The notes below the pieces were generated by a model, which had not been told where the DNA came from, searched no databases, and saw only the letters and a list, made by a program, of their open reading frames with translations. Shown one piece after another: positions 34,508-42,962 of a DNA stretch of 64,000 bases. This DNA is from Allostella vacuolata (GTDB taxonomy: Bacteria; Pseudomonadota; Alphaproteobacteria; ATCC43930; Allostellaceae), in assembly GCA_006739055.1 (NCBI GenBank), contig AP019702.1:2471388-2535387 (forward strand), read 5' to 3'. The translations under genes and the position numbers were made by a program. Position 1 is the stretch's first letter, and every line of letters begins with the position of its first letter.

Positions 34508-35571
34508 GTCACCTCCGCCCGCACCGGCTCGGCCAGGGGCTTGCCGTCGCGGGCGTAGGTGATCTCCGCCCGGTAGGTGCCGGGCGGCCAGCCGCCGGGC
34601 GGCCGCTTGCGCCCCACGGTGCGGAAGACGCGCGCCTGGTCGCGCTCGATCTGCTGGGTGTGGTTCACCACGGTGCGCCCGTCGGGCGCCGTCAGGCGCA
34701 GCGTGAGCGCGTCGCCGGTCACCACGTTGTAGACCTCGGCCCACACCGCCAGCAGCTCGGCGTCGGCCGCGGCGGTCGGTTGGTCGAGCTCGCCCGCGCG
34801 CGCCTTCACCACGTCGGGCTTGCCGGCGACGATGCCGGCGATGTGGATCGCGCCCGCCTGGTAGGGCAGGGCGGCCAGGGCCTCGGGCTTCCACAGCGGC
34901 TCGCGCCCGATCTGGCACTCCGCGCCGCCGGCCGTGCCGAGGAACGGATCGATCACCTTGCCCTGGTGGCGCACGGTGACGTGGATGTGCGGGAACTCGG
35001 TCTTGCCCGACAGGCCGACCAGCCCGATCGGCTGCCCCGCGGTCACCCGCTCCTTCGCCCGCACCCGGACGCTGCCGCGCCGCATGTGGCAATACTGCGT
35101 CTGCCAGCCGTCGGCATGGTCGACGACCACGCCGTTGCCGCATTCCCGCTTGGCAATGGCATCGGCCGGCCGGTCGCGGAAACTGACGTCGTCCATCTCG
35201 TCCCGCAACGCCCGCACCACGCCGTCGGCCGCCGCCAGGACCGGGACGCCCTCCTTCATCGCCTTCAGGTCGCGGATGGCGATGTCGGTGCCGTTGTGGG
35301 TGTCGTAGGACATGACCCCGCAGCGATAGTCCTTGCGGCCCGGACCGGGATCGAGGTCGACATAGTTGACCACCCAGCAGTCCTGCCCGGGCGTGCAGCG
35401 GATCGGCAGGCCGAGGCGGACCGGCTCGGCGGCGGCGGACGGCGGTGAGACCAGTGCCAGCGCCCCCAGGGCTGCCGCCAGCAGGCCGCGGCGCCGGGAC
35501 GGTTGCCCGATGCCGCCGGTCTTTGCTCTAGTATCCGTCCATCGACGCCGAAGGCCGCCCGGAATGAACAT
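34498..35571 (-). CDS. M23-family metallopeptidase-like protein with Tat-like signal
   Basis: 357 residues from the only in-frame ATG (35571). The N-terminus has a twin-arginine-like signal, PSRRRGLLAAALGALAL, then SAAAEP. The LytM/M23 fold is seen in THNGTDIAI (metal His and Asp), GNGVVVDHADGWQTQYCHM, and the HxH of FPHIHVTV, so zinc ligands look complete. Cys pairs (CTPGQDC, YRCG, ECGN) may form disulfides. The C-terminal ~120 residues form a beta-rich domain (AEVYNVVTGDALTLRLTAP). It probably acts on cell-wall peptides in the periplasm or is an inactive regulator of amidases. The start overlaps the divergent ligase start by eight bases. Confidence 0.82.
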   Translation of the reverse strand: MFIPGGLRRRWTDTRAKTGGIGQPSRRRGLLAAALGALALVSPPSAAAEPVRLGLPIRCTPGQDCWVVNYVDLDPGPGRKDYRCGVMSYDTHNGTDIAIRDLKAMKEGVPVLAAADGVVRALRDEMDDVSFRDRPADAIAKRECGNGVVVDHADGWQTQYCHMRRGSVRVRAKERVTAGQPIGLVGLSGKTEFPHIHVTVRHQGKVIDPFLGTAGGAECQIGREPLWKPEALAALPYQAGAIHIAGIVAGKPDVVKARAGELDQPTAAADAELLAVWAEVYNVVTGDALTLRLTAPDGRTVVNHTQQIERDQARVFRTVGRKRPPGGWPPGTYRAEITYARDGKPLAEPVRAEVTVR

Positions 35572-37105
35572 CGCTCGCTACCTCCATCGCACCGCCGCGG
35601 TCTGGCCCGACCTGCCGGCGATCGCCTCCGGCCACCGGATCGTCGCCGACTACCGCACCCTCGGCCGCCGGGTGGCGCGGCTGGCCGGCGGCCTGGTCGG
35701 CAGGCTGGGTCTGCAATCGGGCGATCGTGTGGCGCTGATCATGCGCAACGGCCCGGCCTATGTGGAGGCGATGTACGCGGCGTGGCACGCGGGCCTGGTC
35801 GCGGTGCCGATCAACGCCAAGCTCCACCCGCGGGAATTCGCCTACATCCTGGACCATTCGGGCGCCCGGGCGGTGTTCGTGTCCGACGACCTGCTGGAGG
35901 CGGTGGTGGAGGCCGCCGCCGGGCTGGAGGTCGCCCCGCGCCTGATCCTGGCCGACGGGCCGGACTATACGGCCCTGCTGGGCGAGCCGATGGCGATGGC
36001 TCCCGTGGCGCCGCGCGACACCGCCTGGCTCTTCTACACCAGCGGCACCACCGGCCGGCCCAAGGGCGCGATGCTGAGCCATCAGGTGCTGCAGGCCTTC
36101 CTGCTGTCCTATTTCGCCGATGTCGACACGGTCGGGCCGGGGGACAGCATCATCCACTGGTCGCCGATGTCGCACGGCTCGGGCATCAACATGCTGCCCA
36201 ACATCGCCGCCGGCGCGGTGCAGGTGATCCCCGAGGGCGGCCATGGCGACGCGCCCACCGTGTTCGACCTGATCGGCCGCTGGCCGGGCGCCTCGCTGTT
36301 CGCGGCCCCCACCATGGTCTGGCGGCTGGTCGACCATGCGGAGCGGGTGGCGGTCGACACCCGCAACCTGCGCACCATCGTCTATGGCGGCGGGCCCATG
36401 TACCTGGCCGACTGCAAGCGGGCGCTCGCCGCCTTCGGCAACAAGCTGACCCAGATCTACGGCCAGGGCGAAAGCCCGATGACCATCACCGCCCTGTCGC
36501 GCGCGATGCATGCCGATGTGGGCCACCCCCGCTACGAGGCGCGGCTGGCGTCGGCCGGGGTGGCGCAGTCGGTGGTCGAGGTCCGGGTGTGCGACGCCGA
36601 GGATCGCGACCTGCCGGCGGGGGAGGTGGGCGAGATCCTGGTGCGCGGCGACGTGGTGATGACCGGCTACTGGCGCAACCCGGAGGCGACGGCGGCGACC
36701 CTGCGCGGCGGCTGGCTGCACACGGGCGACATGGGCGCCTTCGACGAGGACGGCTTCCTGACCCTCAAGGACCGCTCGAAGGACATGATCATCTCGGGCG
36801 GCAGCAACATCTACCCGCGCGAGGTGGAGGAGGTGCTGCTGCGCCATCCCGACGCGGCCGAGGTGTCGGTGGTCGGCCGGCCCCATCCGGAGTGGGGCGA
36901 GGAGGTGGTGGCCTTCGTCGTCCTGCGCCTGGGTGCGGCGCCCGATCCGGCGGCGCTCGACCGGCTGTGCCTCGACCATATTGCACGTTTCAAGCGACCC
37001 AAGGATTATCGGTTCGTCTCGGCGCTGCCGAAGAACAATTATGGCAAGGTCCTGAAGACGGCCCTGCGGGAAGCGATGGCCGGGGCCCCTGCCGCGGGAG
37101 GGTGA
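35564..37105 (+). CDS. AMP-dependent acyl-CoA synthetase/ligase
   Basis: 513 residues from the ATG at 35564 (MNIARYLHRTAAVWPD). Adenylate-forming motifs appear in order: P-loop WLFYTSGTTGRPKGAM (about 157), YGQGES, HTGDMGAFDEDGFLTL with the ribose-binding Asp, RSKDMIISGGSNIYPREVEE, and the C-terminal catalytic Lys in NNYGKVLKT. The enzyme activates a carboxylic acid to an acyl-AMP and then acyl-CoA. The profile is of medium- or long-chain and aryl-acid ligases; the acid is unknown. The gene is followed within five bases by the cupin gene, so the two likely form an operon. Confidence 0.92.
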   Translation: MNIARYLHRTAAVWPDLPAIASGHRIVADYRTLGRRVARLAGGLVGRLGLQSGDRVALIMRNGPAYVEAMYAAWHAGLVAVPINAKLHPREFAYILDHSGARAVFVSDDLLEAVVEAAAGLEVAPRLILADGPDYTALLGEPMAMAPVAPRDTAWLFYTSGTTGRPKGAMLSHQVLQAFLLSYFADVDTVGPGDSIIHWSPMSHGSGINMLPNIAAGAVQVIPEGGHGDAPTVFDLIGRWPGASLFAAPTMVWRLVDHAERVAVDTRNLRTIVYGGGPMYLADCKRALAAFGNKLTQIYGQGESPMTITALSRAMHADVGHPRYEARLASAGVAQSVVEVRVCDAEDRDLPAGEVGEILVRGDVVMTGYWRNPEATAATLRGGWLHTGDMGAFDEDGFLTLKDRSKDMIISGGSNIYPREVEEVLLRHPDAAEVSVVGRPHPEWGEEVVAFVVLRLGAAPDPAALDRLCLDHIARFKRPKDYRFVSALPKNNYGKVLKTALREAMAGAPAAGG

Positions 37106-37110
37106 CGAAC

Positions 37111-37659
37111 GTGTTCGAAATCGAGCGATTCATCGAGGATTGCCGCGCGGCGGTGGCCGCCGACCCGACCCACAAGTCCGCCCGCGAGGTGGTGGCGCGC
37201 GCCCTGGCCGACCCGGCCGCCGTGCTGAAGGGGGTGGGGGAGCCGACCCGGGCCACGGTCGACATCCTCCACCGCTCGCCGGAGCTCACCATCCTCAACC
37301 TGGTGTGGGGGGCGAAGATGACGCTCCAGCCCCACAACCACCGCATGTGGGCGGTCATCGGTATCTATTCGGGGCGGGAGGACAACATCTTCTGGCGCCG
37401 GCGGGCGGGCGGGGGCCCGGGCCTCGAGGCGGCGGGCGCCGAGGCGCTGTCGACCGGCGACGTGGCGCCGCTCGGCCGCGACGTGATCCACTCCGTCACC
37501 AACCCGATCCCGCGCCTGACCGGCGCGCTCCACGTCTATGGCGGCGACTTCTTCGCCCCCGGCCGCAGCCAGTGGGACCCGGAGCGGCTGACGGAGGAGC
37601 CCTACGACTCCGTCGCCCTGCGGAAGGCGTTCGAGGATTCGAATGCGCGGATCGGCTGA
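37111..37659 (+). CDS. cysteine-dioxygenase-like cupin protein
   Basis: 182 residues from a GTG at 37111, preceded by GGGAGGGTGACGAAC. The ligase TGA ends five bases earlier. The cupin fold shows as MTLQPHNHRMWAVIGIYSGR (two metal His), then a later GRDVIHSVTNP with a third His, and ALHVYGGDFF. This matches the double-stranded beta-helix proteins related to cysteine dioxygenase (COG5553-type) more closely than true CDO. The reaction is unknown; an Fe(II) dioxygenase acting on a thiol or on a CoA-linked substrate made by the ligase is conceivable. It is convergent with the second RTX gene. Confidence 0.8.
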   Translation: MFEIERFIEDCRAAVAADPTHKSAREVVARALADPAAVLKGVGEPTRATVDILHRSPELTILNLVWGAKMTLQPHNHRMWAVIGIYSGREDNIFWRRRAGGGPGLEAAGAEALSTGDVAPLGRDVIHSVTNPIPRLTGALHVYGGDFFAPGRSQWDPERLTEEPYDSVALRKAFEDSNARIG

Positions 37660-37670
37660 CGGGTAGCCCG

Positions 37671-37700
37671 GATGCCGGCGGTACCAAGGCCGCCGGCATC
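37671..37700. terminator. bidirectional hairpin between cupin and RTX genes
   Basis: Perfect 11-bp stem (37671-37681 with 37690-37700), 8-base loop, between two convergent stops (37659 and 37709). Confidence 0.7.
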
Positions 37701-37708
37701 GGGCGCCG

Positions 37709-38698
37709 TCAGAAGAAGAACTGGAACATGTCCTGCGACAGGGTGCTGGGCGCCAGTCGTTCGATGATCAGCGCGTTGCCGTCGCCGAGGTCGATGCGCG
37801 ACCCGCCCAGTCCGTCGCTGGAGATGCGGGGCTGCAGGCCGGCGAAGTCGGTGATCCCGGTCTCGTTGATGTTGCTCTCGATCCCGATCAGGTCGCCCTC
37901 GCCCGGCTGGAAGTCGATGATGCGGTCGACGCCCTCGCCGGTGAAGACGAAGAACCGGTCGGCGCCGGTGCCGCCGATCAGGGTGTCGTTGCCGAAGTCG
38001 CCATAGAGGTCGTCGTCGCCGCGGTCGCCATAGAGCACGTCGTTGCCGCCGGCCCCGCTGCCGTCGCCGTCGTCGCCGACCAGCGTGTCGGCACCCTGGC
38101 CGCCATGCAGCGTGTCGTCGCCGAGATTGCCGAAGATGAAGTCGTCGCCGAGGTTGCCGTTGACGTGCCCGTCATTGCCGGGGCCGCCCAGGACGATGTC
38201 GTTGTCCTGACCGCCGAACAGGTAGTCCGAACCGCTGCCGCCGATCACCCGGTCGGCGCCCTTGTTGCCATAGACCAGGTCGTCGCCCTGGTTGCCGTTC
38301 AGCGTGTCGGCCCCGTCGAAGCCGGCCAGCGTGTCCGCCTCGGTGCTGCCGAACAGCGTGTCGGGGCCGGACAGCAGCGACTGGACGTAGCCGACGACGT
38401 CGCCCGCGGCGCGGAAGGCGTAGAAGTCCGTCACGTCGATGTCGGCGCCGGTCAGGTCGAAATGGCGGTCGCCATTGCCGAAGGTGACGAAGTATTCGGT
38501 GATGCTGCCGGCGGTCGGCTCCACCCGGGCGCTGCCGGCCGGATAGGTGAAGGTGCCGGAGATGGCGACGCTGTCGCCATCGGGCTGGCGCGCCGCGATG
38601 GTGATCTCGTTGGCGACGAGCAGGGTCGAGCCCGTCGGCAACGGCAGCATCGCCTCGGAAAAGACATTGAGCGATTTGGACGCGGCGATGAACGCCAT
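37709..38698 (-). CDS. RTX-type calcium-binding repeat protein (second copy type)
   Basis: 329 residues with a strong AGGAGG before the ATG and no Sec signal. Residues 1-110 are a beta-rich non-repeat domain (LVANEITIAARQPDGDSVA, GSITEYFVTFGNGD). About 115-245 consists of GGxGxDxxx nonapeptides (LFGSTEADTLAGFDGADTL, YLFGGQDNDIVLGGPGND). The last 80 residues (RFFVFTGEGVDRIIDFQPGEG) end MFQFFF, as in type I secretion signals. It is probably a secreted, calcium-stabilised surface protein. It is not a close copy of the RTX protein at 832-1683; only the repeat type is shared. A small hairpin (AAAGCC-CCCC-GGCTTT, 38718-38733) sits in its leader. Confidence 0.86.
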   Translation of the reverse strand: MAFIAASKSLNVFSEAMLPLPTGSTLLVANEITIAARQPDGDSVAISGTFTYPAGSARVEPTAGSITEYFVTFGNGDRHFDLTGADIDVTDFYAFRAAGDVVGYVQSLLSGPDTLFGSTEADTLAGFDGADTLNGNQGDDLVYGNKGADRVIGGSGSDYLFGGQDNDIVLGGPGNDGHVNGNLGDDFIFGNLGDDTLHGGQGADTLVGDDGDGSGAGGNDVLYGDRGDDDLYGDFGNDTLIGGTGADRFFVFTGEGVDRIIDFQPGEGDLIGIESNINETGITDFAGLQPRISSDGLGGSRIDLGDGNALIIERLAPSTLSQDMFQFFF

Positions 38699-38966
38699 GC
38701 GCTTGCCTCCTGTATTGAAAGCCCCCCGGCTTTGATTGTGGCGCCGTCCGCCCGGCGCCGGCCATGACCGAAACTAGACGGTCTGCGGCCGATATCGCAA
38801 CCATCCGTCCCGGTGACGGGGGCGAGGGGGCACATGGGATGGGCCCCGGGTCCGCCCGGGCGCTTGCGTCGCCGGGGTGCCCGGGCGGAATATGCCGGCC
38901 GCCGCCGAGCCGGCCCGGCGCGGCATCCCCAGACCTTCGGCCGGCCCTCCCTGGAGACGCCCTCCC

Positions 38967-39818
38967 ATGAAGCTCCTGTCCTTCACCGCGGCCGGCCGCG
39001 ACAGCTATGGCGCGGTGGTCGGCGACGGGGTCGTCGACCTCGGCGCGCGGTTCGGCCTGCGCCTGCCCACGCTGCGCGCGCTCATCGCCGCCGACGCCTT
39101 CGCCGAGGCGGCCGCGCTCGTCGCCCGCGGCAAGGCCGACCACGCGCTGGCCGACATCCGCTTCCGCCCGGTCATCCCGGACCCGGGCAAGATCGTCTGC
39201 GTCGGCCTCAACTACCGCGACCATGTCGCCGAGGGCGGCCGCGACGTGACCGAGAAGCCGGTGCTGTTCGCCCGCTTCGCCGACAGCCAGATGGGCCATG
39301 GCGAGCCGATGGTGCGGCCGCGGGTCTCCGACAAGCTCGACTACGAGGGGGAGCTGGCGATCGTCATCGGCCGGCCCGGCCGCCACATCGCCGAGGCCGA
39401 CGCGCTGGCCCATGTCGCGGGCTATGCCTGCTACAATGACGGCTCGGTGCGCGACTGGCAGCGGCACACCCACCAGTTCACGCCCGGCAAGAACTTCGCC
39501 GCGACCGGCGCCTTCGGCCCGTGGATGGTGACTTCCGACGAGATCCCGGACCCGACGAAGCTGCACCTGACGACCCGCCTCAACGGCGGCGTGCGCCAGG
39601 ACACCACCACCGACATGATGATCTTCTCGATCCCGGAGCAGATCGCCTACATCTCGACCTTCACGCCGCTGGCGCCGGGCGACGTGATCGTCACCGGCAC
39701 GCCGGGCGGCGTCGGCTCGCGCCGCAACCCGCCCGAATACATGAAGGCGGGCGACGTCATCGAGGTGGAGATCTCCGGGGTCGGCCTGCTGCGCAACCCG
39801 GTGGTCGACGAGGCCTGA
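38967..39818 (+). CDS. fumarylacetoacetate-hydrolase family protein
   Basis: 283 residues from the ATG at 38967 (MKLLSFTAAGRDSYGAVV). FAH-fold landmarks are GKIVCVGLNYRDHVAE, PVLFARFADSQMGHGE, KLDYEGELAIVIGR with metal-binding acids, AGYACYNDGSVRDWQR, and DVIVTGTPGGVGSRRNPPEYM. Members act as acylpyruvases, 2-keto-4-pentenoate hydratases or 5-carboxymethyl-2-hydroxymuconate isomerases in aromatic or keto-acid breakdown; this one is not assignable further. The 268 bases upstream, shared with the divergent RTX gene, hold both promoters; I see no gene there. It is convergent with the RND transporter gene. Confidence 0.9.
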   Translation: MKLLSFTAAGRDSYGAVVGDGVVDLGARFGLRLPTLRALIAADAFAEAAALVARGKADHALADIRFRPVIPDPGKIVCVGLNYRDHVAEGGRDVTEKPVLFARFADSQMGHGEPMVRPRVSDKLDYEGELAIVIGRPGRHIAEADALAHVAGYACYNDGSVRDWQRHTHQFTPGKNFAATGAFGPWMVTSDEIPDPTKLHLTTRLNGGVRQDTTTDMMIFSIPEQIAYISTFTPLAPGDVIVTGTPGGVGSRRNPPEYMKAGDVIEVEISGVGLLRNPVVDEA

Positions 39819-39827
39819 TCGCCCCGC

Positions 39828-39853
39828 CGGCGCCGGCTATTCGGCCGGCGCCG
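39828..39853. terminator. bidirectional hairpin overlapping the RND stop
   Basis: Perfect 10-bp stem (39828-39837 with 39844-39853) and 6-base loop. It begins after the FAH-family stop (39818) and includes the RND stop codon (39837-39839). Confidence 0.65.
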
Positions 39854-42800
39854 CCGCCAGGTGCAGGGCGTCGGGGGCGCCCGACGCCTCGCGCACCCGG
39901 AAGGCGAGCGCATAGAGGGCGGGCAGGAAGAACAGGGTCAGCACCGTCGCGACCAGCAGGCCGCCCATGATGGTGGTCGCCATCGGCCCCCAGAAGACGC
40001 TCTCCGACAGGGGGATCATCGCCAGGATGGCGGCGAGCGCGGTCAGCACCACCGGCCGGCTGCGGCGCACGGTGGCGTCGATGATGGCGCGGTGGCGGTC
40101 ATGGCCGGCGGCGACGTCGTGCTCGATCTGGTCGACCAGGATGACCGCGTTGCGCATGATCATGCCGGACAGGGCGAGCAGCCCCAGGAGGGCGACGAAG
40201 CCGAACGGCCGCCCGGTCGCGAGCAGCATCCCGGCCGCGCCGATGATGCCGAGCGGGGCGGTGGAGAAGACGAGTGCCAGCCGCCCGAAGCTCTGCAGCT
40301 GGATCATCAGCAGGGTCAGCATGACGAGCAGCGTCACCGGCAGGACGGCGGCGATCGAGGCGTTGGCCTTGGCGCTCTCCTCGGCCGAGCCGCCGGTCTC
40401 GATGCGGTAGCCGGGCGGCAGAGTGGCGGCGATCGCGTCCATCTTCGGCTGCAGGGCGCGGGTCACGTCGGGCGGCTGCACCCCGTCGACCACGTCGCCG
40501 CGCACCGTCATGACGATGTCGCGGTTGCGCCGCCACAGGATCGGCTCCTCGAAGCCATGCTCGACCCGGGCCACCTGGGACAGCGGGACGGGGATGCCGC
40601 CGCGCGTCGCCACGGTCAGCTCCGGCAGGCGGTCGAGCGCCAGGCGCTCCTCGGGCAACGCGCGCGCGACCACGTCGATCAGCTCGATGCCCTGGCGCTG
40701 CTGGGTGACGGTGTAGCCGCTCAGCAGCGTCGCCAGCGTGCCGCCGATCTCCTGCGGGGTCAGGCCCAGCGCCCGGGCGCGGTCCTGGTCGACCGCCAGC
40801 CGCACGCTCTTCGCCTGCTCGCCCCAGTTGGGATGGGGGTCGACGACGCGTGGGTCGGACGCCATCGCCTGGCGCACCCGGGCGGCGATCTGGCGGACCT
40901 GCTGGGCATCCGGGCCGGCGACCCGGAACTGCACCGGGAAGCCGACCGGCGGACCGAACACGAAGCGGTCGACGCGCACCCGGGCCTCCGGCAGGGCGCC
41001 CTCGGCGATCGCGCGGTCGAGCCGGGCCTTGATCCGCTCGCGCGCCTCTGTGTCGCGGGCCAGGATGACGACCTGCGAGAAGTTGGGGTTGGGCAGGGCG
41101 GGGTTGAGCCCGAGCCAGAAGCGCGGCGATCCCTGGCCGACATAGGTCGTGTAGGTGGCGATGTCGGGGTCGCCCGCCAGCAGCTTCTCGGCCGTCTCGG
41201 CGGTGGCGATGCTGGCGCCGATCGCCGAGCCCTCGGGCAGGCGCATCTCCAGGAACAGTTCCGGTCGGGTGGAGGTCGGGAAGAACTGCTGCTGCACCAT
41301 GCCGAAGCCGTAGATCGACAGCGCCAGCAGCCCGAAGGTGGCGACCACCACCGTCCGCCGCCAGCGCACGCAGGCCGCGACCGCCTGGCGGAGCCGGCGA
41401 TAGATCCGGGTGTCGTAGACGGCGTCGGGCCCGCGGTGCCCGGCCTTGCGGGCAAAGTCCGGCAGCAGCTTGAAGCCGAGATAGGGGGTGAAGACCACCG
41501 CCACCAGCCAGGACACGACCAGCGCCAGCCCGACCACCCAGAAGATGCCGCCGGCATACTCGCCCGACGACGACCGGGCGAAGCCGACCGGCAGGAAGCC
41601 CGCCGCCGTCACCAGCGTCCCGGTCAGCATCGGGAAGGCGGTGGAGGTCCAGGCATAGGTCGCGGCCGCGGTGCGGTCCCAGCCCTGTTCCATCTTCACC
41701 ACCATCATCTCGATGGCGATGATCGCGTCGTCGACCAGCAGGCCGAGCGCGATGATGAGGGCGCCCAGCGTGATGCGGTGCAGGGGCACCCCGGTCGCGT
41801 ACATGACCAGGAAGACGATCGCCAGCACCAGCGGCACCGACAGCGCGACGACGATGCCGGTGCGCAGGCCGAGCGACAGCAGGCTCACCACCATGACGAT
41901 CGCCAGCGCCTCGGCGAAGACCTTGAGGAACTCCGCGACCGAGCCTTCCACCACCTTGGGCTGGTCGGCGATCTGCTTCAGCTCGACGCCGACGGGCAGC
42001 TCCTGGCGGATCCGCTCTGCCGCCTGGTCGAGCGCCCGGCCCAGCGCCAGGATGTCGGTGCCGTCGGCGATGGCGGCACCGATGCCGATCGCCGGGCGGC
42101 CCTCCTGGCGCACCAGGAAGCGCGGCGGATCCTCGTAGCCGGCGGTGACGCTGGCGATGTCGCCCAGCCGGAACACCCGGCCGCCCGAAGCGACCGGGAC
42201 GGCCTGGATGGCGGCCACCCCGTCCAGCGCGCCGCCCACCCGCACGTTGATGCGGTCGGCGGCGGTGTCGATGCTGCCGGACGGGACCACGGCGTTCTGG
42301 CGGGCGACGCTGTCGAAGATCTGTTGCGGGGTGACGCCCAGGGTGGCGAGCCGGCCGTGGCTCAGCTCGATGTGGATGCGCTCCGGCTGGGCGCCGATGA
42401 TGTCGACCTTGGTCACCCCGGCGACGCGCAGCAGGATCTGCCGGATATCCTCGGCGTGGCGCTTCAGCTCGGCCATCGACAGGCCGTCGGCGCTCAGCAT
42501 GTAGAGGGCGGAGTAGACGTCGCCATACTCGTCGTTGAACCACGGCCCGTTGACGCCGGCCGGCAGGTCGCCCCGGATGTCGCCGACCTTCTTGCGCGCC
42601 TGGTACCACAGCTCCTTGACCTGGCCGGGCGGGGTGGTGTCGCGCAGGACCAGCTGCAGCACGGCCGATCCCGGCCGCGTATAGGTCTCCACCCGGTCGA
42701 AATACGGCAGCTCCTGCAGCTTCTTCTCGATCCGGTCGGCGACCTGGCTCTTCATCTCGTCGGCGGTGGCGCCCGGCCAGTCGGCGGAGATCACCATCAC

Positions 42801-42938
42801 CTTGATGGTGAAGCTCGGGTCCTCGGCCCGCCCCAGCTTCAGGTAGGCGTAGGCGCCGCCGCCGGCGACCATCAGCATCAGGTAGAGGACCAGCGCCCGG
42901 TGGGCGATCGCCCAGGCGGAGAGGTTGAAGCCGCGCAT
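39837..42938 (-). CDS. RND-family efflux transporter, inner-membrane pump
   Basis: 1033 residues. TM1 begins at once (NLSAWAIAHRALVLYLMLM). Two large periplasmic loops and two six-helix bundles follow, as in AcrB/MexB relatives. The proton-relay acids lie in TM4, LGLLVDDAIIAIEMMV, with the family's paired Asp. GDIASVTAGYEDPP and VARVEHGFEEPI mark the two porter halves, and the C-terminal bundle has GMIMRNAVILVDQIEHD. The overall pattern is closest to the shorter AcrB-like group paired with lipoprotein adaptors. It starts 24 bases after the adaptor gene. An outer-membrane channel is not encoded here, so a TolC-type partner elsewhere is needed. Substrate unknown. Confidence 0.93.
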   Translation of the reverse strand: MRGFNLSAWAIAHRALVLYLMLMVAGGGAYAYLKLGRAEDPSFTIKVMVISADWPGATADEMKSQVADRIEKKLQELPYFDRVETYTRPGSAVLQLVLRDTTPPGQVKELWYQARKKVGDIRGDLPAGVNGPWFNDEYGDVYSALYMLSADGLSMAELKRHAEDIRQILLRVAGVTKVDIIGAQPERIHIELSHGRLATLGVTPQQIFDSVARQNAVVPSGSIDTAADRINVRVGGALDGVAAIQAVPVASGGRVFRLGDIASVTAGYEDPPRFLVRQEGRPAIGIGAAIADGTDILALGRALDQAAERIRQELPVGVELKQIADQPKVVEGSVAEFLKVFAEALAIVMVVSLLSLGLRTGIVVALSVPLVLAIVFLVMYATGVPLHRITLGALIIALGLLVDDAIIAIEMMVVKMEQGWDRTAAATYAWTSTAFPMLTGTLVTAAGFLPVGFARSSSGEYAGGIFWVVGLALVVSWLVAVVFTPYLGFKLLPDFARKAGHRGPDAVYDTRIYRRLRQAVAACVRWRRTVVVATFGLLALSIYGFGMVQQQFFPTSTRPELFLEMRLPEGSAIGASIATAETAEKLLAGDPDIATYTTYVGQGSPRFWLGLNPALPNPNFSQVVILARDTEARERIKARLDRAIAEGALPEARVRVDRFVFGPPVGFPVQFRVAGPDAQQVRQIAARVRQAMASDPRVVDPHPNWGEQAKSVRLAVDQDRARALGLTPQEIGGTLATLLSGYTVTQQRQGIELIDVVARALPEERLALDRLPELTVATRGGIPVPLSQVARVEHGFEEPILWRRNRDIVMTVRGDVVDGVQPPDVTRALQPKMDAIAATLPPGYRIETGGSAEESAKANASIAAVLPVTLLVMLTLLMIQLQSFGRLALVFSTAPLGIIGAAGMLLATGRPFGFVALLGLLALSGMIMRNAVILVDQIEHDVAAGHDRHRAIIDATVRRSRPVVLTALAAILAMIPLSESVFWGPMATTIMGGLLVATVLTLFFLPALYALAFRVREASGAPDALHLAAAPAE

Positions 42939-42962
42939 GGCGCCGGTCCTCGGGGCTACGGG

